Source: Kineosporiaceae bacterium
GTDB lineage: Bacteria > Actinomycetota > Actinomycetes > Actinomycetales > Kineosporiaceae
DNA length: 64,000 bases
Assembly (NCBI GenBank): GCA_016713225.1
Contig: JADJPO010000004.1
Location: 186,001-250,000, forward strand
Direction: 5' to 3'
The position numbers and the translations under genes are program-made. How positions within the stretch are numbered: position 1 is the first letter of the stretch; each line of letters opens with the position of its first letter. Positions 9,067-18,254 of the stretch are shown piece by piece. The notes under the pieces are model-generated. The model saw only the letters and a program-made list of their open reading frames with translations, searched no databases and was not told the DNA's origin.

Positions 9067-9391
9067 GTGCCATTGCCCCCGCTATGGGTGTTGCTCTTCG
9101 CGGCCCCGGCCTTCGCTGACACCTATCGGTATCTGCGCTCGACCCAAATCCAGCTCGGCGTCGACACGCCGATGGCAGAACGGCGCGCAGCAGCAATGAC
9201 GTGTCGGGAACTCCAGTGCGCTCACGAGCTGGGCACCCTGAGCACATCGTGTGACTCGGCTTACTCGCCGATCACCCATCCGCGTTGTCGGGCCTTCTCG
9301 TCACGCGCCGGTGGCCTGCTGGAACAGTCGAATTCTGACCGAGAGACCGCTGCTCGCCGTGAGCAACTGCCCTGATCGGCGGCCTGCTGAC
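9067..9391 (+). pseudogene. Decayed fragment of the downstream membrane protein gene
   Basis: The translated stretch DTYRYLRSTQIQLGV...CRELQCAHEL...ITHPRCRAF aligns with DTYWYLRSIQIFRGV...CRDINRAHRA...ISHPRYRAI of the intact gene at 9511-10920. After that the fragment jumps about 200 bp ahead, to the part corresponding to the paralogue's YWNSRMLAEGPA, now out of frame, and meets a stop at 9373-9375 followed by a remnant of LIGGLL. It is therefore a truncated, internally deleted, frameshifted tandem copy, with only pieces of the first 200 codons left. It is unlikely to make a functional protein. Confidence 0.8.
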
Positions 9392-9510
9392 AGTCGACAG
9401 GTCCACCACCTCGAGGAAGGCCAACCGATCGGTTCGAAGATCACCTGGCTGAACAGTGGAGATCCACTCGGAAGTCGATTTAACAATTAGTATCGTGCTA
9501 TCAACAATAC

Positions 9511-10920
9511 GTGATCGAAGGCTCAGCAGTCGTCATCCGCGAGAACACCCGTATCTCAGAGCACGGTCCCCGATACCTGTCGCGCATCCGGCGGTGGAAT
9601 ACATCGTTGCCCGCCGGCGTCGTCGCGCCGATTCTCGTCATGGTGTTCGCAGCGCTGACGTTCGCTGTCCATTGGCAGGGACCGACACGCAGGGCTCAAG
9701 GCGACACCTATTGGTATCTCCGCTCGATTCAGATCTTCCGCGGCGTCGAACCGTCACTGGCCGGACGCCGAGCCGGCATCTCGGTGTGTCGAGACATCAA
9801 CCGTGCCCACCGAGCCGACCCTGCGCTCTCCTCATGCCCCGGGACGTATGCGGCGATCTCCCATCCGCGCTACCGAGCCATCTTCGAGAGCCGTCCTGGC
9901 TACCCCGTGCTCAGCCTGCCGGCCGTCGCCCTGCTCGGACCGTGGTGGGGCATGGCGGCCACGTCGGCGATGGTGTTCGTGGCACTGTCGTTGCTGACGT
10001 ATCTGGGGTGCCGCCTCTCGGGGCTCTCTGCCCCTGCCGCCGCCATCGGTGGCTGCCTGCTGGCCGTGCTGCCGGTGGCCTACTGGAACAGTCGGATGCT
10101 GGCCGAGGGGCCAGCCATGCTCGCGGCGGGCGGCGCCCTGATCGGCGGGCTGCTGGTGCTGCGCGATCGGTGGGCACGCGGCGTCTGGCTGTTGGTCGGG
10201 AGCCTCACGGCCGCATGCGCCGCCAAGCCGGCCTGCGGCGTCGCCACGGCGCTGGCGCTGACGGCCGCCGGTCTGGTGCTGGGGCTGCGGCCCCGGCGCT
10301 GGGGACGGCGGGCACCTGGCTGGGTCGTGGCCGGCAGCGGGCTGGTGTGTATCGGCGGGTGGCTGCTGATCAGCCAGCAGGCGGGCCTGCCCTCGCTCGG
10401 CGAGACCGTGCAAGACATGGCGACGTCACATTTCAAGCGGCCGGACGTCGCCGATCCGATGGCCGTGCTGGTGCAGTCTGCCGCGAGCCTGTGGACCGAC
10501 ACGGCACCGTCACGGTTGGGCCTTCCGTGGCCACTGATCATGGTGCTACCGGCCTGTGGATATGCCCTCTGGCGGCTCGGCGCCCGCGGCCTGCTCTGGG
10601 CGGGCGTCTCGCTCGCACCCATCGCCGTGGTGACCGCTCACCCCCTCGTGAGCGAGTACAGCCGGCTGATCGGGCCATCGTGGATCGCGGTGGCGCTGGC
10701 GGCTGCCGTGGCCAGCGACCACCTCAGGGATGCTCGGGGACCCGTGAGGAAGGCGGCACAGGGGCCAGCGCCCAACCCCCACGGGCAGTGTGCCCTGGAG
10801 TCCACCGCCGCCGCACGTCGGCACCAGGTGCTGCTGCCAGAGGCGCCCGGCACTCTGAAGGGCCATCATCTCTGGTCACCACTCGCCACGCTGGGTAGCC
10901 TGCTGAGGCCGGACGGCTGA
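9511..10920 (+). CDS. Multi-pass membrane protein, GT-C glycosyltransferase-like
   Basis: A 469-residue integral membrane protein with about nine to ten hydrophobic segments (first near 38-55) and an extracellular loop after the first helix with the motif GDTYWYLRSIQIFRGV. An acidic/Tyr motif in the first loop, a long polytopic body and a short soluble tail are the layout of GT-C-fold lipid-linked sugar transferases, but the assignment is only by general resemblance. The GTG start at 9511 has a weak ribosome site. A damaged copy of its 5' half lies just upstream (9067-9391), so this locus was duplicated. The glucoamylase gene begins 23 bp downstream and may be cotranscribed. Confidence 0.6.
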   Translation: MIEGSAVVIRENTRISEHGPRYLSRIRRWNTSLPAGVVAPILVMVFAALTFAVHWQGPTRRAQGDTYWYLRSIQIFRGVEPSLAGRRAGISVCRDINRAHRADPALSSCPGTYAAISHPRYRAIFESRPGYPVLSLPAVALLGPWWGMAATSAMVFVALSLLTYLGCRLSGLSAPAAAIGGCLLAVLPVAYWNSRMLAEGPAMLAAGGALIGGLLVLRDRWARGVWLLVGSLTAACAAKPACGVATALALTAAGLVLGLRPRRWGRRAPGWVVAGSGLVCIGGWLLISQQAGLPSLGETVQDMATSHFKRPDVADPMAVLVQSAASLWTDTAPSRLGLPWPLIMVLPACGYALWRLGARGLLWAGVSLAPIAVVTAHPLVSEYSRLIGPSWIAVALAAAVASDHLRDARGPVRKAAQGPAPNPHGQCALESTAAARRHQVLLPEAPGTLKGHHLWSPLATLGSLLRPDG

Positions 10921-10943
10921 ACGCCGGGCGAGGGGGACCCACC

Positions 10944-13661
10944 ATGCAGGTATCGCCGCCAATGTCGCCACGCCCGATGCGCCAGGCACCACGCCGCTCC
11001 CGCGGCCGGATCCTGGTGGCCGCAGCGCTCGGCATCGCCCTGGCCGCGCTGGTGCCGGCCTTCAACGGCACCCGGACGCCGGCCAGCGCCGCCGGGACCG
11101 CCCCCGGCTCCCCCGGGCTCGCCTCGACCTGGGGGCCGGGCGAGAAGTCCTTCCTCGGCACCTCACGCAGCACGACCAGCAAGGTCTACTTCACCGGCTA
11201 CCGCGGCATCATCTCGGAGGTCTTCAACCCGGTCGCCGACACGGTCGAGACCGTCGACCTGCAGTTCCTGGTGGGTGACACCGCCAAGACGTTCGTCGAC
11301 GAGGAGAAGCTGCAGAACTACACGGTCACCCAACCGAACCGGCGCTCGATGCGCTGGCAGACCACCACCGCCAACCCCGGCCACCGCTGGAGCATCACCA
11401 AGAACATCTTCACCGACCCCGGTCGCGACGCCCTGATCGCCCGGGTGACCCTGAACGCCACCGGCGGGGCAACCCTGGGCGACCTCGAGCTCTATCTGTT
11501 GCACAACCCGGCGATGGACAACTCCGGAGCCGGCGACACCTCGAGCACCCTGACCACCGGCGGGCGCACCCTGCTGGTCTCGTCCCAGGGCACCCGAGCC
11601 TCGGCGCTGGCGATCAGCCGGCCGTGGAAGACCTCGGCCGGCGCACCGATGGTGTCGAGCGGCTTCGTCGGCACCTCGGACGGCTGGACCGACCTGCTCG
11701 GCGGAGCCTCCGACAAGACCATGACCTGGGCCTACGACAGTGCCGGGGCCGCCGGCAACCCCGGTAACACGGCCCAGCTGGGCTGGGTCGACCTCCCGAC
11801 CACCGGCACCTCGGTGAGCTTCGACGTCGTCCTCGGGTTCGGGGCCGGCACCGCGGCCGCGGCCGCGACCACCAACGCGACGCTGGCGAGCAACCTCGCC
11901 ACGCTGCAGTCGACCTACGACAGCGGCTGGTCCGGTTACACCGCCACGCTGAACACCCAGGGCGGCACGGCCGACGATCAGTACTACCTGGCCGCGATGG
12001 CCCTGAAGTCGATCCAGGACAAGACGAACGGCGCGATGATCGCCGGGCTGGGCACGCCGTGGGGCGCGAGCAACGGCGACGGCAATCCCGGTGGCTACCA
12101 CCTGGTCTGGTCCCGCGACCTGTTCAAGTTCGCCAACGCCCTGCTGACAGCCGGCGACGTGGCCACGGCGCAGCAGGTGACCAGCTACCTGTTCACCGTG
12201 ATGCGGCAGACCTCGGCGTGTGGCACGGCCGAGTACGACGCCCCCGGATGCCCCCAGGGCTACTCCCGCATCGGGCGCTTCCCGCAGAACTCGTGGGTCA
12301 GCGGCTGGCAGTACTGGCAGGGCACCCAGCTCGACGAGCAGGCCATGCCGATCATCCTGGCCTGGCGCACCTACTCCCTCGGCCCGACCGCGACGAAGAC
12401 CGCGGTGAACGCGCTCTGGCCCCAGATCAAGACCACCGCCGACTACCTGCTCGCCACCGGCCCCTGGACCCACCAGGAGCGGTGGGAGGAACAGTCGGGC
12501 TACTCGCCGTCCACGATCGCGGCCGAGATCGCGGGGCTGGTCGCGGCGTCCGAGTTCGCGAAGCTGAACAACAACACTGCCGCCGCCGCTGCCTACCTGG
12601 CCGCTGCGGACCGCTTCCAGCAGCGGATCGAGCAGTGGACGCTCACCACCACCGGCCCGTGGGGCGACGGCCGGTACTACGTGCGGATCAACCCCGCCCC
12701 GCGCAGCAACGCCGGCATCGGACCACAGCGCTACAACCCCGCCTTCGGCCCCGACACCGCCGCCACGATCCAGGACAAGAACGGCGGTGGCGCCCGCGAC
12801 CAGCGCCGGGTGGTCGACGGGGGCTTCCTCGAGCTGGTGCGCATGGGCGTCAAGCGCGCCGACGATCCCTCGATCACGGCCACGCTGCCCGAGTACGACG
12901 CCCTGTTGAAGCAGACCATCGCCGGCAAGGGCGACGCCTGGTTCCGCTACAACTACGACGGCTACGGCGAGAAGAACGACGGCAGCGCCTTCGACGGCAC
13001 CGGCAGGGGCCGGTTGTGGCCGATCTTCACCGCCGAGCGCGGTATGTACGAGATCGCGCGCACCGGCACGGGGTCGGCCGGGGTTGCGTACCGGACGGCG
13101 GTCAAGAACTTCTCCTCGGCCACGGGAGCGATTCCCGAACAGGTCTGGAACACCAGCGCCACCCTGAGCGGCGACTGGGTGACCACCACCCCGGCCGGCC
13201 GCACCCCTGGCACCGCCACCGGGTCGATGTCCCCGCTGAACTGGGCGATGGGTGAGTACCTGAGCCTGATCGCCTCGATCAAGGCCGGCAGCGTGGTCGA
13301 CATCCTGCCCGCCGTGTGCGGGCGCTATCACACCTGCACGGTGCCGACCCCGGCCGGGCAGGCAGGGATCACGTTCGCAGCGACGGCCACCACGGTGCCC
13401 GGCCAGCAGGTCTACGTCACCGGCAATCACGCCGCCCTGGGCAACTGGAACCCCGATCTGGCCGTGCCGCTCGACCCGGCGACCTACCCGGTGTGGACGA
13501 ACCGGGTCAACCTGCCGGCCTCGACCACCGTGCAGTACAAGTACCTGCGCAAGAACGACGACGGCACGATCACCTGGGAGAACCTCGCCGGCGGCGGCAA
13601 CCGGTCGTTCACCACGCCTGCCGCCGGCGCGGGCAACCGCAGCGACACCGTCGCCTGGTGA
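10944..13661 (+). CDS. Secreted glucoamylase/glucodextranase, GH15, with C-terminal CBM20
   Basis: A 905-residue exported glycoside hydrolase. Residues 1-50 form a signal peptide (Arg-rich start, hydrophobic core about 22-40, Ala-x-Ala region SAAG). An N-terminal beta-sandwich domain (about 60-330) precedes the (alpha/alpha)6 catalytic domain (about 340-800), as in bacterial GH15 glucodextranases. The likely general acid is in ERWEEQSGYSP (about 512-520) and the base in SPLNWAMGEYL (about 763-775). The last 100 residues (about 808-905) match a starch-binding CBM20: VYVTGNHAALGNWNP and YKYLRKNDDGTITWE. It should release glucose from starch or dextran outside the cell. An RBS-like GAGGGGGA precedes the ATG. 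Confidence 0.9.
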   Translation: MQVSPPMSPRPMRQAPRRSRGRILVAAALGIALAALVPAFNGTRTPASAAGTAPGSPGLASTWGPGEKSFLGTSRSTTSKVYFTGYRGIISEVFNPVADTVETVDLQFLVGDTAKTFVDEEKLQNYTVTQPNRRSMRWQTTTANPGHRWSITKNIFTDPGRDALIARVTLNATGGATLGDLELYLLHNPAMDNSGAGDTSSTLTTGGRTLLVSSQGTRASALAISRPWKTSAGAPMVSSGFVGTSDGWTDLLGGASDKTMTWAYDSAGAAGNPGNTAQLGWVDLPTTGTSVSFDVVLGFGAGTAAAAATTNATLASNLATLQSTYDSGWSGYTATLNTQGGTADDQYYLAAMALKSIQDKTNGAMIAGLGTPWGASNGDGNPGGYHLVWSRDLFKFANALLTAGDVATAQQVTSYLFTVMRQTSACGTAEYDAPGCPQGYSRIGRFPQNSWVSGWQYWQGTQLDEQAMPIILAWRTYSLGPTATKTAVNALWPQIKTTADYLLATGPWTHQERWEEQSGYSPSTIAAEIAGLVAASEFAKLNNNTAAAAAYLAAADRFQQRIEQWTLTTTGPWGDGRYYVRINPAPRSNAGIGPQRYNPAFGPDTAATIQDKNGGGARDQRRVVDGGFLELVRMGVKRADDPSITATLPEYDALLKQTIAGKGDAWFRYNYDGYGEKNDGSAFDGTGRGRLWPIFTAERGMYEIARTGTGSAGVAYRTAVKNFSSATGAIPEQVWNTSATLSGDWVTTTPAGRTPGTATGSMSPLNWAMGEYLSLIASIKAGSVVDILPAVCGRYHTCTVPTPAGQAGITFAATATTVPGQQVYVTGNHAALGNWNPDLAVPLDPATYPVWTNRVNLPASTTVQYKYLRKNDDGTITWENLAGGGNRSFTTPAAGAGNRSDTVAW

Positions 13662-13745
13662 GCCCACGCACCTCGGTCCACCTGCGCACCCACGATGCTT
13701 GACCTTTGCTCCGTCAGCGCAGCATCCTGATGCACGTGCGTTCCG

Positions 13746-13764
13746 CATGACGCATGCGCGATGC
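13746..13764. promoter_or_regulatory. Candidate IclR operator upstream of the dimethylglycine dehydrogenase-like gene
   Basis: CATGACGCA directly followed by TGCGCGATGC. Both blocks recur, in the same order with a 6-bp gap, at the start of the IclR gene (25659-25667 and 25674-25683), and the 10-mer recurs with one change upstream of the betaine importer (24753-24762, reverse complement). It lies about 48 bp before the start codon, a suitable place for a regulator. The role is inferred from the sharing only. Confidence 0.5.
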
Positions 13765-13811
13765 ACAGTACGCAACACGACTCGTCGTATGGACCAGAGA
13801 GGCCACCTCAC

Positions 13812-16331
13812 ATGAGCACAGTGCCGAGCCGGGCACGGACCGTCATCATCGGCTCCGGGATCGTGGGCAACAGCGTCGCCTACCACCTGGCTCGCCTCGG
13901 CTGGCGTGAGCTGGTGCAGATCGACAAGGGTCCGCTGCCCAACCCCGGCGGCTCGACCGGTCACGCCAGCAACTTCATCTTCCCGGTGGACCACTCCCGC
14001 GAGTTCACCGACATCACCAAGGACAGCGTCGCGCAGTACAAGGAGCTGGGCGTCTACACCCAGTCCGGTGGCTACGAGGTCGCCCGCAGCGCCGAGCGCA
14101 TGCAGGAGCTGAACCGTCGCATCACCTCCGCGATCTGCTGGGACATCCCGGCCGAGATCCACACCCCCGAGCAGGTCCAGGCCAAGGTGCCCTTCCTCGA
14201 CCCGAGCGTGATCGTCGGCGGGTTCTGGTCGCCCACGGTCGGCGTGGTCGACTCGTTGCGCGCCGGCACGATCATGCGCGAACGCGCCGTCGAGATGGGC
14301 GCGCTCACCACGCACGCCAACGTCGAGGTCACCGGCATCGACGTCGAGGGCGGGCGCGTCGTCCGGGTGCGCACCGACAAGGGCGACATCGAGTGCGAGA
14401 CCATCGTCATCGCCTGCGGTGTCTGGAGCCCGAAGATCGCCACGATGGCCGGGGTGCACATCCCGCTGACCCCCGCCGTCCACCAGATGATCTCGGTCGG
14501 CCCGGTGCCCGAGCTGGCCGCGATCCCCGGTGAGATCTCGTTCCCGATCGTCCGCGACATGGACACCTTCTGCTACGAGCGCCAGCACGGGTCGGACATG
14601 GAGGTCGGCTCCTACGCCCACCGCCCGATCCTGATGCGCGCCGAGGAGATCCCCTCGATCGAGCAGTCGGCGCTCTCACCCACCGAGCTGCCCTTCACCT
14701 CCGACGACTTCGACCCGCAGCTCGAGCAGGCACTCGAGCTCATGCCCGACATCCTGGGCAACCCGGACGTCGGGATCCGTTACGCCATCAACGGTTTGCT
14801 CTCGTTGACCCCCGATGGCTTCCCCGTGCTGGGCGAGTCCCCCGAGGTCAAGGGCGTGTGGTCGGCGGCCGCGGTCTGGATCAAGGAAGGCCCGGGCGTC
14901 GGTCGCATGATCGCCGAGTGGATGGTCGAGGGCGACAGCGAGATCGACGGCGCCCACAGCGACATCGCCCGCTTCTACCCGCACCAGACCACGCGGCACC
15001 ACATCACCTCGCGCACCTCCGAGGCGTTCAACAAGACCTACGGCATCGTGCACCCGAGTGAGCAGTGGTCCTCCAACCGCGACGTCCGCCTCGCCCCGAT
15101 GCACGCCAGCGAGAAGGAGTTGGGCGCGGTCTTCTTCGAGACCGCCGGCTGGGAGCGGCCGTTCTGGTACGCCAGCAACGAGGGCCTGCTCGCCGAGTAC
15201 GGCGACCAGGTCATGCCCCGCAGCGCGGAGTGGGACTCGCGCTGGTGGTCGCCGATCATCAACGCCGAGCACCTGGCGATGCGCGAGCGCGCGGGCCTGT
15301 TCGACCTGTCGGCGTTCTGCGTGTTCGACGTCATCGGCCCCAAGGCCCTGGACGTCGTCCAGCGGGTCTGCGTGCAGAACATGGACGTCAAGAGCGGGCG
15401 TGTGATCTACACCCCGGTGCTGTCCGCCAAGGGTGGCTTCAAGTCCGACCTGACCGTGATGCGCCTGAGCGAGAACCACTTCCGCGTGGTGACCGGTGGC
15501 GCGCACGGCAATGCCGACCGTAAGTGGTTCGCCGATAATGCCGAGCGCGCCGGCGGCGGCGCCGTCGTGGTCGACCTCACCTCGGCCTGGACCACCATCG
15601 GTGTGTGGGGTCCGAAGTCCCGCGACATCCTCGGCAAGCTGACCGACGACGACATCTCGCACGCCGGCTTCGCCTTCAGCTCCTGCCGCGAGATCGAGGC
15701 GGCCGGACTGCGGGTGCTGGCCTCGCGGATCAGCTACGTCGGAGAACTCGGCTGGGAGCTGTACGTGCCGATCGAGACCGGCGCGCGGTTGTGGAGTGCG
15801 TTGCGCGAGGCCGGATCCGGCGACGGCCTGGTGCCCTGCGGCATCGGGGTCTACGGCACCACCGGCCGGCTCGAGAAGGGCTACCGCGCCTACGGCGCCG
15901 AGCTCGACGGTGAGCGCACCGTGGTCGAGGCCGGGATGCAGCGGCCCAAGGTCAAGGAGATCGACTTCATCGGCCGCGACGCCTACCTCGCCCAGCGTGA
16001 GAAGGAGCCGGCGAGCATCCTGTGCACCCTCACCGTCGACGACCACACCAGCTCGACCGGTGAGAAGCGCTACATGCTCGGCGGTGAGCCGATCCTCACC
16101 CCGGACGGCGAGGCGCTGGTCGACGGCCATGGTCACCGCTCCTACGTGACCAGCGCCGGGTCGGGCCCGAGCGTGGGCAAGCACCTGCTGCTGAGCTACC
16201 TGCCGGCGGCGCAGGCGGTCGAGGGCACGAAGCTGGCGGTGCAGTACCTGGGCGAGCGCTACCCGGTGACGGTGGCGGTGGCCGGGTCGACCCCGCTGTT
16301 CGACCCCGAGAACGCGCGGATCCGGGCCTGA
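13812..16331 (+). CDS. Dimethylglycine/sarcosine dehydrogenase-like FAD oxidoreductase fused to a GcvT domain
   Basis: An 839-residue two-part enzyme. Residues about 8-420 are a DAO-type FAD domain with the dinucleotide motif VIIGSGIVGNSVAYHLA; His51 in GSTGHASN aligns with the histidine that binds FAD covalently in dimethylglycine dehydrogenase (GSTWHAAG). Residues about 440-839 are a GcvT/aminomethyltransferase domain that binds tetrahydrofolate. The family oxidises an N-methyl group of dimethylglycine or sarcosine and captures the carbon as methylene-THF, passing electrons to ETF. etfB and etfA follow at once, which fits. The frame is open from 13761, but homology and the RBS-like AGAGAGG favour the ATG at 13812. 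Dimethylglycine versus sarcosine cannot be decided by eye. Confidence 0.88.
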   Translation: MSTVPSRARTVIIGSGIVGNSVAYHLARLGWRELVQIDKGPLPNPGGSTGHASNFIFPVDHSREFTDITKDSVAQYKELGVYTQSGGYEVARSAERMQELNRRITSAICWDIPAEIHTPEQVQAKVPFLDPSVIVGGFWSPTVGVVDSLRAGTIMRERAVEMGALTTHANVEVTGIDVEGGRVVRVRTDKGDIECETIVIACGVWSPKIATMAGVHIPLTPAVHQMISVGPVPELAAIPGEISFPIVRDMDTFCYERQHGSDMEVGSYAHRPILMRAEEIPSIEQSALSPTELPFTSDDFDPQLEQALELMPDILGNPDVGIRYAINGLLSLTPDGFPVLGESPEVKGVWSAAAVWIKEGPGVGRMIAEWMVEGDSEIDGAHSDIARFYPHQTTRHHITSRTSEAFNKTYGIVHPSEQWSSNRDVRLAPMHASEKELGAVFFETAGWERPFWYASNEGLLAEYGDQVMPRSAEWDSRWWSPIINAEHLAMRERAGLFDLSAFCVFDVIGPKALDVVQRVCVQNMDVKSGRVIYTPVLSAKGGFKSDLTVMRLSENHFRVVTGGAHGNADRKWFADNAERAGGGAVVVDLTSAWTTIGVWGPKSRDILGKLTDDDISHAGFAFSSCREIEAAGLRVLASRISYVGELGWELYVPIETGARLWSALREAGSGDGLVPCGIGVYGTTGRLEKGYRAYGAELDGERTVVEAGMQRPKVKEIDFIGRDAYLAQREKEPASILCTLTVDDHTSSTGEKRYMLGGEPILTPDGEALVDGHGHRSYVTSAGSGPSVGKHLLLSYLPAAQAVEGTKLAVQYLGERYPVTVAVAGSTPLFDPENARIRA

Positions 16332-16374
16332 ACGACCCTGGGCGCAGGTCCACCCGATCGAGAGACTGAGAGAC

Positions 16375-17178
16375 ATGCCGAACGTATTGGTCTGCATCAA
16401 GCGAGTAGCCGGATCGAGTGGGCAGGTGTTGCTGTCCGCCGATGCGATGTCGGTGGACGCCCGCCATGTCGGGCACACCCTCAGCCCGCACGAGGAGTGC
16501 GCCATCGAGGCCGCCGTCCAGATCGCGAGTGAGACCGGCGGCGCTGCCACCGTGCTCACCCTCGGCCCGGACGGCGCGCTGGAGCAGTTGCGTGAGGCGC
16601 TCGCGGTGGGCATCACCTCGGCGGTGCACCTGCGCACCGCCGACGAGGGTGAGCCCGGCTCGGTGGACGCCTTCGGCCCGGCGGACGTCGCCGAGGCCAT
16701 CGCGGACGTCGTCCGCCGCCGCGAGGCCGCGGGCGAGGGTTTCGACCTGGTCCTGGTGGGCAACGACGCCGCGGACACCGGCGACTTCCAGGTAGGCGTC
16801 AGGGTCGCCTACCTGCTGGGTCGCCCCGTGGTGACCGGTGCCCGCACGGTTGCGGTCGCCGGCTCGACGGTGACCGTGGTGGGCGACGGCCCGCAGGGCA
16901 CCGAGGAGTTCGAGGTGCCGCTGCCGGCCGTCGTCACGGTCAAGGAGGGCGAGATCACCCCGCGATACCCCTCGATCCCGGGCCGGCTGAAGGCCAAGAA
17001 GGCCCCGGTCGAGGTGGTCGAGGTCGCCGCTCCAGCGCACGGCACCGGTCGACGCACCCTGATCCTGCCGCCCGAGCAGCCCAGCACGGTTCAGGTTCTG
17101 GGCACCGACAAGGACACCTCGGCCGCAGCCGCCGCCGTGGTCGACGTGCTGCACACGATCGGGGTGGTGACCAAGTGA
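16375..17178 (+). CDS. etfB: Electron transfer flavoprotein beta subunit
   Basis: A 267-residue EtfB/FixA protein that binds AMP and, with EtfA, forms the soluble one-electron carrier between dehydrogenases and the ETF:quinone oxidoreductase. Family marks are the N-terminal NVLVCIKRV, the HTLSPHEECAIEAAVQI segment (about 35-50) and the AMP/partner-recognition region around VKEGEITPRYPSIPGRLKAKK (about 190-210). It lies 43 bp after the dehydrogenase gene and overlaps etfA by GTGA. Its place in this operon suggests that it serves the demethylating dehydrogenase, although an ETF can accept from several enzymes. No ETF:quinone oxidoreductase gene is in the window. Confidence 0.94.
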   Translation: MPNVLVCIKRVAGSSGQVLLSADAMSVDARHVGHTLSPHEECAIEAAVQIASETGGAATVLTLGPDGALEQLREALAVGITSAVHLRTADEGEPGSVDAFGPADVAEAIADVVRRREAAGEGFDLVLVGNDAADTGDFQVGVRVAYLLGRPVVTGARTVAVAGSTVTVVGDGPQGTEEFEVPLPAVVTVKEGEITPRYPSIPGRLKAKKAPVEVVEVAAPAHGTGRRTLILPPEQPSTVQVLGTDKDTSAAAAAVVDVLHTIGVVTK

Positions 17179-18203
17179 GCGGGGTTGTTCTCGTTCTCGT
17201 CGAGTCCGAGCCGGAGGAGATGTCGACCCTCTCGCTCGAGGCGCTCACCTTCGCCCGGGGTCTGGCGGAAGCCAAGGGAGCCAGTGGAGCCGATGCCGTG
17301 GCCGTTCATGCCCTGGTCGTCGGGGATGTCCCGGCGAGCGGGCTGGATGAACTGTCCGCCCACGGTGCTGCGGTGCTGCATCAGGTCAGCGACCCTCGTC
17401 TGGCCGCCTACAGCGCGGCGGCCTGGGCCTCGTGCGTCGTGGACGCCGTCCGCGCCCACGCGCCGTCCGTGGTGTTGGCCCCGGCCAGCCCGCGCGGCAA
17501 CGAGGTGCTGGCCCATGTGGCCGCCCGGCTCGACCTCCGGATGGCCGCCAACGTCACCGAGGTCACCTCGGCGCAGCTCGGCGGCACCGACACGGGCGAT
17601 GCCGTGTTGGTGGCACGACGACAGGTGATGGGCGGGGCGGTGCTCGAGGAGCTCGACCTGGTCGGTTCGCCGGCCCTGTTCACCATGGCCGGACATGCGG
17701 TGGAGCACTCCGTCGTGGCCTCGCCGGTGCCGGTTCAGGTCGTGGCGGCGACACCCGCCTCACTCACCGACGCCGACCTGGTGGCCCAGGTGCGGCGCAC
17801 GGTGCCCGTGGCCAGCTCGGGCACCGACCTGACCCGGGCCCGGGTCGTGGTCGGCGGCGGACGCGGCGTGGGCGGTCCGGACGAGTTCGACGAGCTCATC
17901 GCCCTGGCCGCGCGGCTGGGCGGTGCCCTCGGCGTCTCGCGCGTGGTGACCAGCCTCGGCTGGCGCCCCCACCACGAACAGGTCGGCCAGACCGGCAGCC
18001 GGATCACGCCGGACGTCTACCTGGCCTGCGGTATCAGTGGCGCGATCCAACACTGGGCCGGCTGTTCCAGCGCGAAGACGATCATCGCGGTGAACACCGA
18101 CCCCGAGGCACCGATGGTGACCAAGGCGGACTACGCGGTGGTGGGTGACCTGCACCAGGTGGTACCGGCGATCAGCGCCGAGCTGGACGCCCGTCACCAC
18201 TGA
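17175..18203 (+). CDS. etfA: Electron transfer flavoprotein alpha subunit
   Basis: A 342-residue EtfA that carries the FAD. The C-terminal FAD domain has the canonical GQTGSRITPDVYLACGISG and GAIQHWAG, followed by IIAVNTDPEAPMVTKADY (about 275-315). It starts with GTG inside the etfB stop (GTGA), so the subunits are made in a coupled way. Together with etfB and the upstream GcvT-fused dehydrogenase it forms a three-gene unit. A near-perfect stem-loop lies directly after its stop codon. Confidence 0.95.
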   Translation: MSGVVLVLVESEPEEMSTLSLEALTFARGLAEAKGASGADAVAVHALVVGDVPASGLDELSAHGAAVLHQVSDPRLAAYSAAAWASCVVDAVRAHAPSVVLAPASPRGNEVLAHVAARLDLRMAANVTEVTSAQLGGTDTGDAVLVARRQVMGGAVLEELDLVGSPALFTMAGHAVEHSVVASPVPVQVVAATPASLTDADLVAQVRRTVPVASSGTDLTRARVVVGGGRGVGGPDEFDELIALAARLGGALGVSRVVTSLGWRPHHEQVGQTGSRITPDVYLACGISGAIQHWAGCSSAKTIIAVNTDPEAPMVTKADYAVVGDLHQVVPAISAELDARHH

Positions 18204-18209
18204 GGCGCC

Positions 18210-18254
18210 GTCCTGGGGGTCGGCCGTGCATCAGACCTCGGCCGATCCCAGGAC
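18210..18254. terminator. Stem-loop between convergent etfA and chemoreceptor genes
   Basis: GTCCTGGG-GG-TCGGCC (from 18210) pairs with GGCCGA-TCCCAGGAC (18240-18254), a 14-bp stem with a small bulge and a loop of about 14 nt. It sits between the 3' ends of two convergent genes and overlaps the last codons of the chemoreceptor gene, so it may stop transcription from both sides. There is no U-tract, as is common in high-GC genomes. Confidence 0.5.

Noticed and set aside
8511..9122. Minus-strand open frame upstream of and overlapping the molybdopterin subunit gene
   Set aside because: Half of it is an alternative frame of the real subunit gene. The rest (about 8860-9040) reads somewhat protein-like but has no start signal and overlaps the decayed gene fragment; kept only as a note.
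11163..14621. Long minus-strand open frame of about 1,150 codons opposite the glucoamylase and dehydrogenase genes
   Set aside because: It is antisense to two well-supported genes, is rich in Gly/Arg/Val/Asp as expected for a GC-rich shadow frame, and spans unrelated genes.
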